Notes: generated from the letters alone by a model not told the origin. Numbered from the stretch's first letter, positions 26,446 through 36,206 are shown. The stretch: 64,000 bases of DNA from an archaeon (GCA_016550405.1 JABXGX010000081.1:1-64000); one strand, 5' to 3'. Made by a program: numbers and translations.

Positions 26446-28331
26446 TCTACAGCCACCTCTTCAGTCTCTTTTATTCGAATCTTGCCTGGGGACTCTATAC
26501 CAGTAACTTTGGTGATAACTTCTTCCAATTGCTTTGGGAGCGCTTCTAATTGTTTTTTGGTCATTTTCGAATCGGTTTGTTGAATGTTCACTAGCGACTG
26601 ACCCACAATGCGTGAATATCGAAGTAGCACATCTGCACGCCGTTCCTGTTCACGCCGTGTAATGACACGAACAATATGGCGTCGAAGTTTTCGACCTACT
26701 TCTTCAAAGGCGAGTTTCAACTCCCGAAGTAGGATATCATCTTCAGCCAGGGCTTGTTTGGATTGAGCTTTAAAGATCAGATGGACAAAGGGCCCGACCA
26801 CATTAGCAAAGAGTCGGACGGACCCAGTTGGAAGGCCATTACTGGCAACATCCATTCGGTAGTTACGCCAGTTTACTGAAGCGGCGGCCTTCCAAATGGC
26901 ACAATCTGAATTATCTCGTAGTTTTGGAGTTCGATTAACGAATCTGTATAGAACCCCTACACCCGACTGACTAGAAAGCGTAGGATCATATACAGCGGCA
27001 ACTTCCACTGCAAATGCCAGGCCTTTACTGCTGGTAGGAGGTCGACTAACCGCCTCGACAAATTCCGCTTTGAATATCTCTTGTAAGGTCTGTCGAATTA
27101 CTTCTTCGCCAACGGGAACAACGGTCTCAGTGGGGGGAGCATAATATTTCTCTGAAATGAAACTGGCATAAAGGGCCTTAATTTGAGCTTGTGTGAGTTG
27201 CTTAGGTGAATGTTGAGATGTGATAGGATCCGTTCGCATCCGCTTCGCAGCTTTTGATAAAATCTGCTGCGCTTTTCGCCGGCTCAATCGGCAATAACTT
27301 TTGGCAAGAAATTCAGTGAGCGTCTTATATGAAGTGTTCCGAATGAGATCCTGGAAATCGCCAATACTTGTCGAGGCTGGATGGGGCATAGCATAGCTAG
27401 GCTCTCGTACGAATTCACGAACCCGTCTTGGATAGATGTATACATCTCCATAGGGGTCAATGAAGATAATATTGATATGAGCATTCAGATACGAGGTTTG
27501 ACGGACGTATTCATCTGCATACCCTCGTCGATAAGGAAGATTGAGAAAAGAGAGTTGGAGGTAGGTCCCATGATTGAAAGACATAGGAATTGCTGTTTCC
27601 TTTAGGAGGTAGTCTTTTTTGTTTTTACTTGTGGTGAAAAAGATCGATGCGTACCCTTGGCGTTCAGCCGGATGTCGGGTAGCTACAATGACCGGTCGAC
27701 CAGTTGTATTTTGTGCATCACTGAAGGCACTTGAGGCACCAAAGCCTTGACTTCCTCGGGTCTGACAGAGTTTGAAGCTTTTACTACTGGCGAGATAGAG
27801 TCCATATTGTTGTTGGTCTCGCTTTGTCATCCCAATTCCAGTATCCAGCGATTCAAAACTGTACATAAGGAGATTTCTTCCTGCGACCTCTGAGGGTAGG
27901 ATCTCAGGTTTCTCTAGCTCTTGAAGAACCATTAGCAAAACAGGTTCGTGATGTATGATTTCACGAATTGGAGTAGCTAAGAGCTTAATTCGATCAGAAA
28001 TGGCGGTTGCTGAAGTGGGTCGACGAGTGGTCTTTAGTTGTTGAGGGACTTCCGAATAAACAACGGTTCCTGGTGGCTCATCAAGTATAATTGGTTTTGA
28101 AATACTCCCTTTCGATTTTGGAGCACGATTCCAATAATAGGTTTCGAGGGCATCCAGAGCATTATCACTAAATTCTGCACAGTATTGGGTGAACTTGTGC
28201 ATTTCCATGGAGAACCCAACAAGTTGGGTACGTTTTCGGAAAAACTCCGCAACTTCTCCACGACGGATGACACTATTATTTTCGGAGTGGCTAGGTGTTT
28301 CTGGGTTAGCTTCTGGTGTGGTTTTTCCCAT
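26442..28331 (-). CDS. top6B: DNA topoisomerase VI subunit B
   Basis: The 629-aa protein is a GHKL ATPase. It has the N-box with catalytic Glu in AEFSDNALDA (Glu53, Asn57), the DxGxG-type loop LDTGIGMT, and the lid motif GSQGFGASSAF near residue 197. The transducer domain follows (about 350-560). This is the ATP-binding half of topoisomerase VI, acting with the downstream subunit A. There is a charged N-terminal extension of about 20 residues. Gene order B-A with ATGA overlap is the common archaeal arrangement. Confidence 0.95.
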   Translation of the reverse strand: MGKTTPEANPETPSHSENNSVIRRGEVAEFFRKRTQLVGFSMEMHKFTQYCAEFSDNALDALETYYWNRAPKSKGSISKPIILDEPPGTVVYSEVPQQLKTTRRPTSATAISDRIKLLATPIREIIHHEPVLLMVLQELEKPEILPSEVAGRNLLMYSFESLDTGIGMTKRDQQQYGLYLASSKSFKLCQTRGSQGFGASSAFSDAQNTTGRPVIVATRHPAERQGYASIFFTTSKNKKDYLLKETAIPMSFNHGTYLQLSFLNLPYRRGYADEYVRQTSYLNAHINIIFIDPYGDVYIYPRRVREFVREPSYAMPHPASTSIGDFQDLIRNTSYKTLTEFLAKSYCRLSRRKAQQILSKAAKRMRTDPITSQHSPKQLTQAQIKALYASFISEKYYAPPTETVVPVGEEVIRQTLQEIFKAEFVEAVSRPPTSSKGLAFAVEVAAVYDPTLSSQSGVGVLYRFVNRTPKLRDNSDCAIWKAAASVNWRNYRMDVASNGLPTGSVRLFANVVGPFVHLIFKAQSKQALAEDDILLRELKLAFEEVGRKLRRHIVRVITRREQERRADVLLRYSRIVGQSLVNIQQTDSKMTKKQLEALPKQLEEVITKVTGIESPGKIRIKETEEVAVE

Positions 28332-28566
28332 CTGAGATTACCCCGCTTGGAATTTTGCGCCGACTAAAACCGTTACTCATGTTGACAAGGGAGAAGACAA
28401 CTTAAATCTTTATCTTTAGGTTAAAGGGCATCTCCAATGCCTTGAGGATATCTTGAACTACCCTCTTGCTACGGTTAGAGGAGGTGGCGCCACATGAATT
28501 AGGCGCGGATTAGCTATGTTAGGATATGTGAAGAATTTAGACGCCTTATAAGCCTAATGGGGGGTA
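28332..28566. other. Intergenic gap between topoisomerase VI and the M20 peptidase
   Basis: The 235 bases hold no convincing frame. They contain the top6B promoter (an AT-rich stretch near 28400-28420) and a short palindrome TGGCGCCA near 28487. Nothing else is recognised. Confidence 0.3.
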
Positions 28567-29787
28567 TTAGAGAGAATTGAACTTAGTTGCGGGACTCTTA
28601 CCCAGAGCGATTAAGACGTCTCGTACGATTTTGATATCGTTGAGGTAGACGAATTCGTTATGGGTATGGTAATTGGTATCATGACGAATCGTCCCGAAAC
28701 ATACGACAGGTATTCCTGCTTGGGCAAGATGGGCTCCATCATTCCCACCCAAATCAGCCGCGATGGGAAGGGGTTCACCTACTACTTCCTTTGCTAGGGC
28801 TGAGAAATGACGAATGAAGGGATGTTTCACATCGGTGAAATACCCATCCACTTTGTTGAGAATCTTTATCTCATCGATAGTGGTTTTTTCTTTAGCCGCT
28901 AATTCAGAAACATACTTTCGTAAATCTGCTTCAGCCTGTTTTGGATCTTCTTCTGGAACCAACCGTCGATCGAAACGGATTTCACATTCTCCGGGGATGA
29001 CATTTTCTTTTTCACCGGCATGCATCATTGTGACAGTAAACCGTCCATGAACTTTAGGATAAGGGGCTTCAGGGGGGGCCTGGATTTTACTACGGATTTT
29101 TGACACGGTGGAATGGTATCGTTTGAGTTTTTCAACAAAGGCTGTTGCTCGGTATATTGCATTATCTGCTTGTTCCGGATAGCCACTATGGCCTCCTTCT
29201 CCTTTGACAATAATTTGACCCCAGAGAGCACCGCTAGCCCCGATGCTGATATAATTAGGGGCGCTGTCAATAACGACGCCAGCATTACCTCGGATACCAA
29301 GATCATCTAAAAGGTATCCAATTCCGGCCCGACCTCCAATTTCTTCATCTACTGTAACAAGTAGTTTGATATTTACTTCGGGTTCACCTTTGGCTAATTC
29401 GCCCATGGCACTCATTGCTGCAACGATGTTGGATTTATCATCAGCAGCACCACGGCCAAAGGCCCGATCACTTGTCACTCGGAGACGGAAAGGTGGAGTG
29501 TTCCAGTTCGCTGCATCAGCTGGAACGACATCAAGGTGAGTGACGAAGAGTAAATCAACATCCGTGGTTCCGTCCAACGAAACAATAACGTTGGGTCGTG
29601 ATTCTCCATCGATGGTAACACCGTGGCCATCTAAGACTTCTGTACCAAGACCTAGTTGTTGGGCAGTGAGTCGAATCATCTCTGAGCACTCGGCATACCC
29701 CATACGAGAATCGTTGGTTACGGTTGTATTGATTTCAACAAGTTTTCGTAATAGATTCAGTTCATAAGCAAGTTCTACTTCTGCCAT
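28567..29787 (-). CDS. M20-family metallopeptidase / deacylase (ArgE/DapE type)
   Basis: The 406-aa protein has the two-zinc M20 layout. It has a metal His-Asp in THLDVVPA, the bridging Asp in GRGAADDKSN, the catalytic and metal Glu pair in VDEEIGG, and a dimerisation lid domain (about 180-290). A late His is in the DTNYHTHNEF segment. It removes an acyl or amino-acid group from small amides; substrate options include succinyl-diaminopimelate, acetylornithine or peptides. The ATG at 29787 has GGAGGT upstream; the TTG at 29805 that overlaps this ribosome site is rejected. Confidence 0.88.
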   Translation of the reverse strand: MAEVELAYELNLLRKLVEINTTVTNDSRMGYAECSEMIRLTAQQLGLGTEVLDGHGVTIDGESRPNVIVSLDGTTDVDLLFVTHLDVVPADAANWNTPPFRLRVTSDRAFGRGAADDKSNIVAAMSAMGELAKGEPEVNIKLLVTVDEEIGGRAGIGYLLDDLGIRGNAGVVIDSAPNYISIGASGALWGQIIVKGEGGHSGYPEQADNAIYRATAFVEKLKRYHSTVSKIRSKIQAPPEAPYPKVHGRFTVTMMHAGEKENVIPGECEIRFDRRLVPEEDPKQAEADLRKYVSELAAKEKTTIDEIKILNKVDGYFTDVKHPFIRHFSALAKEVVGEPLPIAADLGGNDGAHLAQAGIPVVCFGTIRHDTNYHTHNEFVYLNDIKIVRDVLIALGKSPATKFNSL

Positions 29788-29923
29788 GACCTGCCTTACC
29801 TCCAATCGTTATTGCTGGTGTGGAATCTGTAAAAGCCTACTGGTGCCTCAGTATTTTGCTAGGATAACCTTATTTTTGCTGAGTGATTACGCTGATATAG
29901 AATAATTAGAAAGGGAAGGTAAT

Positions 29924-30343
29924 ATGAGTCACGGGGACAAATCCAAGCGCCAGTTGTATGGTTTCATTCTCTACAATGTCATCGAAGAAGCCAGCATAGC
30001 CATAATTGCCTTCATTATTCTATTCACCTTTCTCCCTCAATTTCTCTTGCTTGGAATGGCCATTATAGCAATTGGGCTAGCGTGTTTCACTCTTGTGAAA
30101 ATCTATTTGTATTGGTCAAGTTCATCAATTCCCGTATACGATCCATTAATTGGGCAGCAGGGAGTGGCACTTACCGACTTCTTCAAGACTGGGGACCTAT
30201 GGAAAGGAAAAGTGGTTGTGCGGGGAGAAGAATGGAAAGCACAGGCAAAGGAGGCAATAACAAAAAATTGTCAGATATGGGTCCGTGGGCTCTCAGGTTT
30301 GACCCTTATTGTGAGTGCTGAACCCGAAAATTCAAAGAACTAG
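29924..30343 (+). CDS. NfeD-like membrane protein
   Basis: The 139-aa protein has two adjacent membrane helices (about 18-65). A C-terminal OB-fold domain of the NfeD type follows (GQQGVALTDF, KGKVVVRGEEWKA, then a hydrophobic strand). NfeD proteins usually pair with a membrane protease or stomatin in membrane quality control; no stomatin gene is adjacent. GGAAGG precedes the ATG. Its stop overlaps the stop of the convergent GTPase gene by four bases (CTAG). Confidence 0.75.
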   Translation: MSHGDKSKRQLYGFILYNVIEEASIAIIAFIILFTFLPQFLLLGMAIIAIGLACFTLVKIYLYWSSSSIPVYDPLIGQQGVALTDFFKTGDLWKGKVVVRGEEWKAQAKEAITKNCQIWVRGLSGLTLIVSAEPENSKN

Positions 30344-30996
30344 GTACCGTTGAGAAGGGGTCTGCTTCGATCCCGGATTTGAGAAAACGCTTGGTTTAGG
30401 GCATGATTGGTCAACATAAGAAAGGCATCGTGAACCCCTTTGGCAGTAGCAGCGGATGTTTCGATGTAAGGGATATTCCACCATTTTTGAAGCATTTCCG
30501 CAGCTTCAGTTGGGACCAGCCGTTTTTCTGTCAAATCTACCTTGTTGCCAATGAGCACCACAACTCCATGGGGGACAATTCGGCGAAAGTCATTATACCA
30601 ATTTCGTAAGGTCATGAAGGAACTGGGTTCCGCTACATCAAAAACAAGCAAAGCGCCATGGGCCCCACTATAATAATGGCGACGAACTTGACGAAAGGAT
30701 GGTTGCCCCGCGACATCCCAGATGACCAGCTTAACTTTGCGTTCCTGAACATCTAAATCTTTAACTGCAAAACTAGCCCCGAGGGACTGTTTGTATTCAG
30801 GTGAGAAGGTATTCTGGGTATATCGAAGAACCAGTGATGTTTTGCCCACTGCCCCATCACCCATCATGACTACTTTTAATCCGAAGTCAGTGGGTCTCTC
30901 TTTGAAACGTTCATGAACATCTGTGGGCGCTAATCGGTCTGTCAAATACACCCTTCCCAGGTGGAACTCTAGAGCAGACAACGAATGAACGGGCAT
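30340..30996 (-). CDS. Rab-like small GTPase with N-terminal extension
   Basis: The 218-aa protein carries a complete GTPase core: G1 GDGAVGKTS (46-54), G3 WDVAGQ (93-98) with catalytic Gln, G4 NKVD (151-154) and G5 TSAATAKG. About 38 residues precede the core, longer than in the other GTPases here. The C-terminus has no lipidation cysteine. It lies 61 bases downstream of the presenilin-like gene on the same strand. An oligo-T signal between them suggests at least partly separate transcripts. Confidence 0.9.
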   Translation of the reverse strand: MPVHSLSALEFHLGRVYLTDRLAPTDVHERFKERPTDFGLKVVMMGDGAVGKTSLVLRYTQNTFSPEYKQSLGASFAVKDLDVQERKVKLVIWDVAGQPSFRQVRRHYYSGAHGALLVFDVAEPSSFMTLRNWYNDFRRIVPHGVVVLIGNKVDLTEKRLVPTEAAEMLQKWWNIPYIETSAATAKGVHDAFLMLTNHALNQAFSQIRDRSRPLLNGT

Positions 30997-31038
30997 AAAG
31001 GTTTCGTTCAGGGTCAGCAGTATCTGCTAATCTTACGG

Positions 31039-31046
31039 AAAAAAAA
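31039..31046 (-). terminator. Oligo-T terminator after the presenilin-like gene
   Basis: On the minus strand this is a run of eight T residues 12-19 bases after the stop of the presenilin-like gene. Archaeal RNA polymerase commonly terminates at such runs without needing a hairpin. Confidence 0.4.
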
Positions 31047-31057
31047 GAGTTCACAGA

Positions 31058-31999
31058 TTAGAGAAAGACGCCACCAAATCCCAAGAAAATCAAGCCAAGA
31101 CCAATTGAGATGGGAACGAGTGCACAGATGAGGGGGATTGGGAGCCCGGGAATGACTTGGTTGGGTCTCTTTACTACTATTTGCGTATTGATTAGACAGC
31201 CGATGAGAACAGCAAAAAGGGTCACGGCCGCAAAGGTCCAACCAATGTAGCGTAGAGCATAAGAAACCAAAGCAGCATAAACGATAAGGTCACCTACCCC
31301 GATGATAAGAGGGCCCACTACGAAGGTAAAGGCCGCGCGTGCATGCCGTTGAGGATCAGCTTCAACGATGGTTGGTCCAAGTCGGATGGCAAAGATTGTA
31401 TCTTGAATAGCTAGGATAATGAGAAGCGCCATGGAGATAACCCAGGTGAAATTTGTCGCAATGAATACTCCGAGAATAATTCCATAAATTGTAAATAGGA
31501 CGTTTCGTCCCATCATTCCGAGGGCATCTGTAAAAATGAAGACCATAGAAAAGGCGGAAAACATGATAGAACCAAGTGCTATTATCGAAAGATGCAGGTT
31601 TGTAAGCCCTTGAAAAAGTAATACTAGAAAGATGGCTTGCCCTATAAAGACTGTAAGAATGAAGAAGAGAGGCGATATAAAAGCAGCAATGATAATACGA
31701 TGAAGGGTTTCGCTTCCCCGTTGAAAGACCTGAAAAGTCACAAAGGTTGCTACCCCACCTACAAGGGCAATAACAAGTAGGGCAATGATTGTCTCATAGA
31801 GATTAGTTAAGGGGGGGAAAATACCGATGTCGAGGAAAGGATTTGCGATAACGATGAGAAGGGTTACAAACAACGAAAAGACCATGGCGAGTATTGGAGC
31901 ATACAAATAGGTTAATCGCATTCGCCAAGTAAGACTAGAGGGTGATTTTCCACTTTCTAGAACTCTGGAGGAAATAGAAGGGCGTTCGTTGTTATCCAT
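31058..31999 (-). CDS. Presenilin/SPP-like intramembrane aspartyl protease (candidate)
   Basis: The 313-aa protein has about nine membrane helices after a polar N-terminus, close to the length and topology of archaeal presenilin homologues (about 300 aa). The two aspartates of GxGD proteases can be placed: Asp200 in AIQDTIFAIR (where relatives have YD) and Asp237 in the GVGD motif (234-237). A GLPIPL segment (285-290) stands where the family has its PAL motif. These enzymes cut transmembrane segments inside the membrane. The Tyr-to-Gln change before the first Asp and the divergent PAL motif leave some doubt. A small GTPase gene follows it. Confidence 0.7.
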   Translation of the reverse strand: MDNNERPSISSRVLESGKSPSSLTWRMRLTYLYAPILAMVFSLFVTLLIVIANPFLDIGIFPPLTNLYETIIALLVIALVGGVATFVTFQVFQRGSETLHRIIIAAFISPLFFILTVFIGQAIFLVLLFQGLTNLHLSIIALGSIMFSAFSMVFIFTDALGMMGRNVLFTIYGIILGVFIATNFTWVISMALLIILAIQDTIFAIRLGPTIVEADPQRHARAAFTFVVGPLIIGVGDLIVYAALVSYALRYIGWTFAAVTLFAVLIGCLINTQIVVKRPNQVIPGLPIPLICALVPISIGLGLIFLGFGGVFL

Positions 32000-32109
32000 A
32001 GGAGCATCATTTATAGATAATGTTATAATACTGCCGAAAGTGGCAAGAATTGGGGATTAACTGCTTTTCAGAAGACTCTTTCGCTCAATGACGCCGAGGA
32101 AAAGTGTCA

Positions 32110-32146
32110 AAAAAAAGAGAGGGGTAGGTGCCGAGATGGCACCTAT
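32110..32146 (-). terminator. Hairpin plus oligo-T terminator after the solute-binding protein gene
   Basis: On the minus strand an 8-bp perfect stem (TAGGTGCC, 32146-32139, with GGCACCTA, 32133-32126; 5-base loop) is followed after about 8 bases by eight T residues (32117-32110). It lies 28 bases after the stop of the gene at 32174, the expected place for a transcription terminator. Confidence 0.65.
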
Positions 32147-32173
32147 TTGGTAGAGAAGTGTAGATCTGAACGA

Positions 32174-34081
32174 TTACTTCTTGCGGAGATACCAGAAACT
32201 GCCGAGGAGTACCACGACAATTACTAGGACACCCACAGCGATGTAGATTGGCAGATAGCTGACTGGGGCTTGCGCACCAGCGGCGTGACCAGGCACACCG
32301 CGATGATAGCGGTCCCAGAATTCCATTTCAACGTATTCACCTTCAATGCGGCGATACCACTTGAATGGACCACTGCCAACGGGTTCGGGATTCGAGAAGG
32401 TTACGGGGCTGACAATACCAGACCAAATGTGCTCTGGAATCACAGTCCAGCCACGAAGCTGGTCAAAAGCCCAGTAGCTCTTACCATTGGTGATGATTCG
32501 TACATGGAAGTCGTCGATGGCTTCACAGGAATTGAGGTAGGGAATAGCGGTCACGTAAGTGGGGATGGAGTAGTTGAGGACGTAGTTGTAGCTGAAGGCT
32601 ACATCATAGGCTGTTACACGACCATCGTAGGCACCGCCCATGTCATGCCAGTAAGCGGCGGGATGATCATCGTCTGCACCCCATAACGTGAAGTCGAATT
32701 GTAGTCCGTCAGTGAGTTCGGTGATCTCCCAATTATAGGCGAGACCGTTACTGTCCATTGAGGGTTCGTGGTTCGGGTCATTGAGTCCGGCAAGGCTGGA
32801 ATAGACTTGTGAAAGCGGATAGTTGCCATAAACGCTGGTGGAGGTCAGAGGATTCTGAGAGTCCATGGCGGAGCCAATCAGAGTATTGAAGGTACCACCT
32901 GTGCCCGTGGTTGGATCACGTTCGGGTTGTCCTTCTCTGAGTTTGACCTTCTGTGGAACCCAGCGGTTCATACCAGCAATACCCCAACCAGGAATAACAG
33001 TGAAGTCCTCCCACTTGTCAGAGCGGTAGGCGTTGACTTCCCAGTTGCTGTACCAGACAAGCATGGGTACGTTCTCAATGAAGACTTGCTGAGCAGCCCA
33101 GGCAGCATCAACAACCTCATCAAAGTCAGAAGAGGTGAGCATGATGTCTACAAAGTTGTCGTAGGTGGCGTTAGCCCAGTTCAACATGTTTCCTTCAGGA
33201 TCTGCGATGTACTTGGACATCCAGTTCTCAAGGATAAGTGGATTGGGGCTTAGGCCATAGGCAAAGTTTGCGCCATCGTAGTTTCGTGGAATCGTGTAAA
33301 CGATGTCCAGGAGGGTGTTGAAGGCGATGGGCATTGGATCCACGGAGATGCCAGCTTGATCCCAGTAAACCTGCTGGGAGGTCATGGCAGCACCCCATTG
33401 GGGAGCTTCGATGGAGTACATCGGACGGAAGGTGAAAGGTTCACCGTTCGGATCATCGAAATATCCGTCACCGTTGGCATCATAGAATCCTTTTGCTATC
33501 AGTTCAGCTTGGGCTAGCGCAACGTTTGGTTCCTTGTAGCTGGGTGAGGTGGCGTTATTGTGCCAGACACCAGTTGATGCGGGAACCGGACTGTCAAGTG
33601 CGAAACCAAGACCGCCCCACATGATGGTGGCGACTTCGTGCTTGTCAGCAGCTAAGGCTAGCGCACGTCGAAATGCAGGAATTGAGTATGGATAGCGTGC
33701 ACAGTTGATGGCCATAAAACCGAAACCGAGTCGTTCAGTTTGGGTTACTTCTATGTTCGGGTTAGCTTGCAATTCTTCAATATAGGCTGCTTCTACGTTG
33801 TCGGCAAGACAGTCAATGTCGCCTTGAATAAGAGCAGCTACTTGCACATCTTGCCCTGTAATAACATGGAAGATGAGCCTGTCAGCATAAGGACCGGTTG
33901 GATCCCAACCGCCATCCTGAGCTTCAACGACAGGAGGTCCACCGGTGTAAGCAAGGAACATACCAGTAAGACCCATGAAGAGGAGAACTGCAAGTAATTG
34001 GATTGTGCGTTTTCGCTCCAATTTAGTTTCAAACCTCTTGGCGTTTTTCCGAATCGTAGCTAGTGCTACGACACCGGTCAA
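32174..34081 (-). CDS. Family 5 extracellular solute-binding protein with C-terminal membrane anchor
   Basis: The 635-aa protein has a basic N-terminus and a hydrophobic export segment (about 26-48). A long SBP_bac_5 domain of the oligopeptide/dipeptide/nickel-binding type follows, then a C-terminal transmembrane helix (about 610-630) ending in a short basic tail. The protein is thus exported and held at the outer face of the membrane by its C-terminus, a known archaeal arrangement. No ABC permease or ATPase genes are next to it. The first start is TTG at 34081. A hairpin terminator follows the gene. Ligand unknown. Confidence 0.85.
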   Translation of the reverse strand: MTGVVALATIRKNAKRFETKLERKRTIQLLAVLLFMGLTGMFLAYTGGPPVVEAQDGGWDPTGPYADRLIFHVITGQDVQVAALIQGDIDCLADNVEAAYIEELQANPNIEVTQTERLGFGFMAINCARYPYSIPAFRRALALAADKHEVATIMWGGLGFALDSPVPASTGVWHNNATSPSYKEPNVALAQAELIAKGFYDANGDGYFDDPNGEPFTFRPMYSIEAPQWGAAMTSQQVYWDQAGISVDPMPIAFNTLLDIVYTIPRNYDGANFAYGLSPNPLILENWMSKYIADPEGNMLNWANATYDNFVDIMLTSSDFDEVVDAAWAAQQVFIENVPMLVWYSNWEVNAYRSDKWEDFTVIPGWGIAGMNRWVPQKVKLREGQPERDPTTGTGGTFNTLIGSAMDSQNPLTSTSVYGNYPLSQVYSSLAGLNDPNHEPSMDSNGLAYNWEITELTDGLQFDFTLWGADDDHPAAYWHDMGGAYDGRVTAYDVAFSYNYVLNYSIPTYVTAIPYLNSCEAIDDFHVRIITNGKSYWAFDQLRGWTVIPEHIWSGIVSPVTFSNPEPVGSGPFKWYRRIEGEYVEMEFWDRYHRGVPGHAAGAQAPVSYLPIYIAVGVLVIVVVLLGSFWYLRKK

Positions 34082-34364
34082 AAAGGATGCTTATTCCTTA
34101 AATCACTTGTTATTGAGGAATTGGGGGGAAGGAAATCTGACCTCATTATCAAAGAATATAATCTCACGAGGATGGAATAATCTTCGAACAAAACCAAACG
34201 CTAGGTATTATGTCAACCAGAATATACCCAAAGAAAAGCAGAACTAATGTTGGATAAATTTCCTCAAATGCGAGGATGTTTAGCAGGGCTTGAGTGCCAA
34301 AAAGAGATACATTAAGGTTTTATTCTTCCTAAGGTTATGAAGCTTCTATTCGAGTGTGTTCGCG
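34082..34364. other. Divergent promoter region between the solute-binding protein and AOR genes
   Basis: About 280 bases without a supported gene. It is AT-rich and should hold the promoters of both divergent genes. TATA-like sequences are present (for example TTAAGGTTTTATT near 34311-34323), but none is decisive. Confidence 0.3.
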
Positions 34365-36206
34365 ATGTATGGTTGGATGGGCAAACTCCTGCGAATTGAT
34401 TTAACCACTCAGAAAATCCGTGAAGAATCGATTCCAGAAGAAGTGCTTCACCAATTCATTGGCGGAAAAGGATTAGGCACCTATTATCTTTACAAAGAAG
34501 TCCCAGCAAAAATTGAGCCGTTGGAGGAAGAAAACCGGTTCTACCTCGCGGTGGGCCCTACTCAGGGAACACGCATTCCAATCACAGGTCGGTGTTCTGC
34601 TGTCTCAAAAAGCCCCCTAACACGTCTATATATTGATAGTAACATGGGTGGATACCTTGGACCTGAATTGAAACGTGCGGGATTTGATCTGCTAGCAATT
34701 CAGGGGAAGGCAGAGGCGCCAGTGTGGATTCATATTAGCGAAAACGAGCTAGCTATAAAAGATGCGACGAAACTATGGGGGAAAACAACTCACGAAACAG
34801 AACTTACTTTGCGAAAAACCGATCCAAAAACCCAAGTGATTTCCACTGGTCCAGCCGGTGAACATTTGGTCCGTTTTGCTTGCCTAACCCACAACTATTT
34901 TCGAAATTTCGGGCGTGGTGGATTGGGAACGGTGTTTGGTTCCAAGAACTTGAAAGCAGTTGCCATTCGGGGTTCCAAAAGAAGGATTCGGACACCTGAT
35001 GATGATCAAGAACGTAACCTTGTCCTTCAACTTGCCCAACGGACCAGAAAAGCCAAGGAACGAGGCCATTCTCTGCATTATCGTGGAACCCCATGGCTTG
35101 TTGATTATTCCAACAGCATTGGTATGTTTCCCGGCCAAAATTTCCAAACAACCCAATTCGATGGACATAATAAAATCGATGACGAAACAATTGAAGCTCA
35201 ATATCGGAGCGCAAAACAACGGACCCCTTGTGAGGGGTGTTTGATTAGCTGTGCTTGGACCCTAAAGGAGCCAGATTATCCGTGGGCTCCAAAGGATAAA
35301 ACTGGTGAGATAGCTATCCCCGAGTATGAAACACTGGGACTCATGGGTGGTGACCTTGGGGTCAATGATCTTAACGCCATCATTCAGATGAACCACTTAT
35401 GCAACCTGTATGGGTTAGATACCATCAGTACCGGTAATGTCATCGGGTTCTTCATGGAACTCAAACAACGCAACATTCTCCCACAACAATTCCAGTCAGA
35501 ATCACTAATCTTCGGTGAATCCAAAAAAGTAATTCAGTTGTTATCAAAAATAGCACATCGAGAGTCGGTGGGAGATCATCTTGCAAAAGGCGTCCGGGAA
35601 TTTGCAGAGGTTGTGGGCAAGGGTGCTGAACAATGGGCACTTCATACCAAAGGCTTAGAATATCCTGCCTGGGATCCCCGAGGAAAATTAGGGTTAGGAT
35701 TGAGTTATATGACAGCAGCAGCAGGAGCAAGCCATTTACAGGGATGGCCCTCAACTACAAAACCTCCCGAGTCCAGTGCCATACCGGTGTTAGATTCACT
35801 CATTGAACAACAGAACCTGAAAATCCTCAAAGATTCACTTGTAATCTGTCATTTCACCCACTCAATTTCACCTCGACTAAATATTCGAGACTGTACTGAA
35901 ATTTTACAAGTGGCTACCGGTGTGAAGCACACAAAACGAGGCGTAAACATGATTGCAGACAGAGTATGGACCCTTGCCAGGATGTTTAACATCCGCGAAT
36001 ATGAAAACCAGCCCCGGTATTATGATGTTCTTCCCAAACGCTTCATGAAAGAGCCAGTCCCAGATGGACCCACGAAGGGATATACTGCCTTTGTAAGCCC
36101 CAAGGATTTTGAAGCTTCCCTTACCGAATTGTACAAACGCCGAGGATGCAATCCCGAGGGACACCCTACGAAAAAAACACTTCAAAATCTTGGACTCAAT
36201 TATTAA
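34365..36206 (+). CDS. Aldehyde:ferredoxin oxidoreductase family protein
   Basis: The 613-aa protein begins MYGWMGKLLRIDLT, the usual N-terminus of tungsten-pterin aldehyde ferredoxin oxidoreductases, and matches their length. The [4Fe-4S] ligands are visible as CEGCLISC (Cys289, 292, 296) with a late Cys495 (VICHF). FIGGKGLG and GRGGLGTVFGSKNLKA segments are also typical. The enzyme oxidises an aldehyde to an acid and reduces ferredoxin. Substrate unknown. A GTG three codons earlier (34356) is open, but the family start favours the ATG. No ThiS/MoaD-like gene follows, unlike many AOR operons. Confidence 0.92.
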   Translation: MYGWMGKLLRIDLTTQKIREESIPEEVLHQFIGGKGLGTYYLYKEVPAKIEPLEEENRFYLAVGPTQGTRIPITGRCSAVSKSPLTRLYIDSNMGGYLGPELKRAGFDLLAIQGKAEAPVWIHISENELAIKDATKLWGKTTHETELTLRKTDPKTQVISTGPAGEHLVRFACLTHNYFRNFGRGGLGTVFGSKNLKAVAIRGSKRRIRTPDDDQERNLVLQLAQRTRKAKERGHSLHYRGTPWLVDYSNSIGMFPGQNFQTTQFDGHNKIDDETIEAQYRSAKQRTPCEGCLISCAWTLKEPDYPWAPKDKTGEIAIPEYETLGLMGGDLGVNDLNAIIQMNHLCNLYGLDTISTGNVIGFFMELKQRNILPQQFQSESLIFGESKKVIQLLSKIAHRESVGDHLAKGVREFAEVVGKGAEQWALHTKGLEYPAWDPRGKLGLGLSYMTAAAGASHLQGWPSTTKPPESSAIPVLDSLIEQQNLKILKDSLVICHFTHSISPRLNIRDCTEILQVATGVKHTKRGVNMIADRVWTLARMFNIREYENQPRYYDVLPKRFMKEPVPDGPTKGYTAFVSPKDFEASLTELYKRRGCNPEGHPTKKTLQNLGLNY

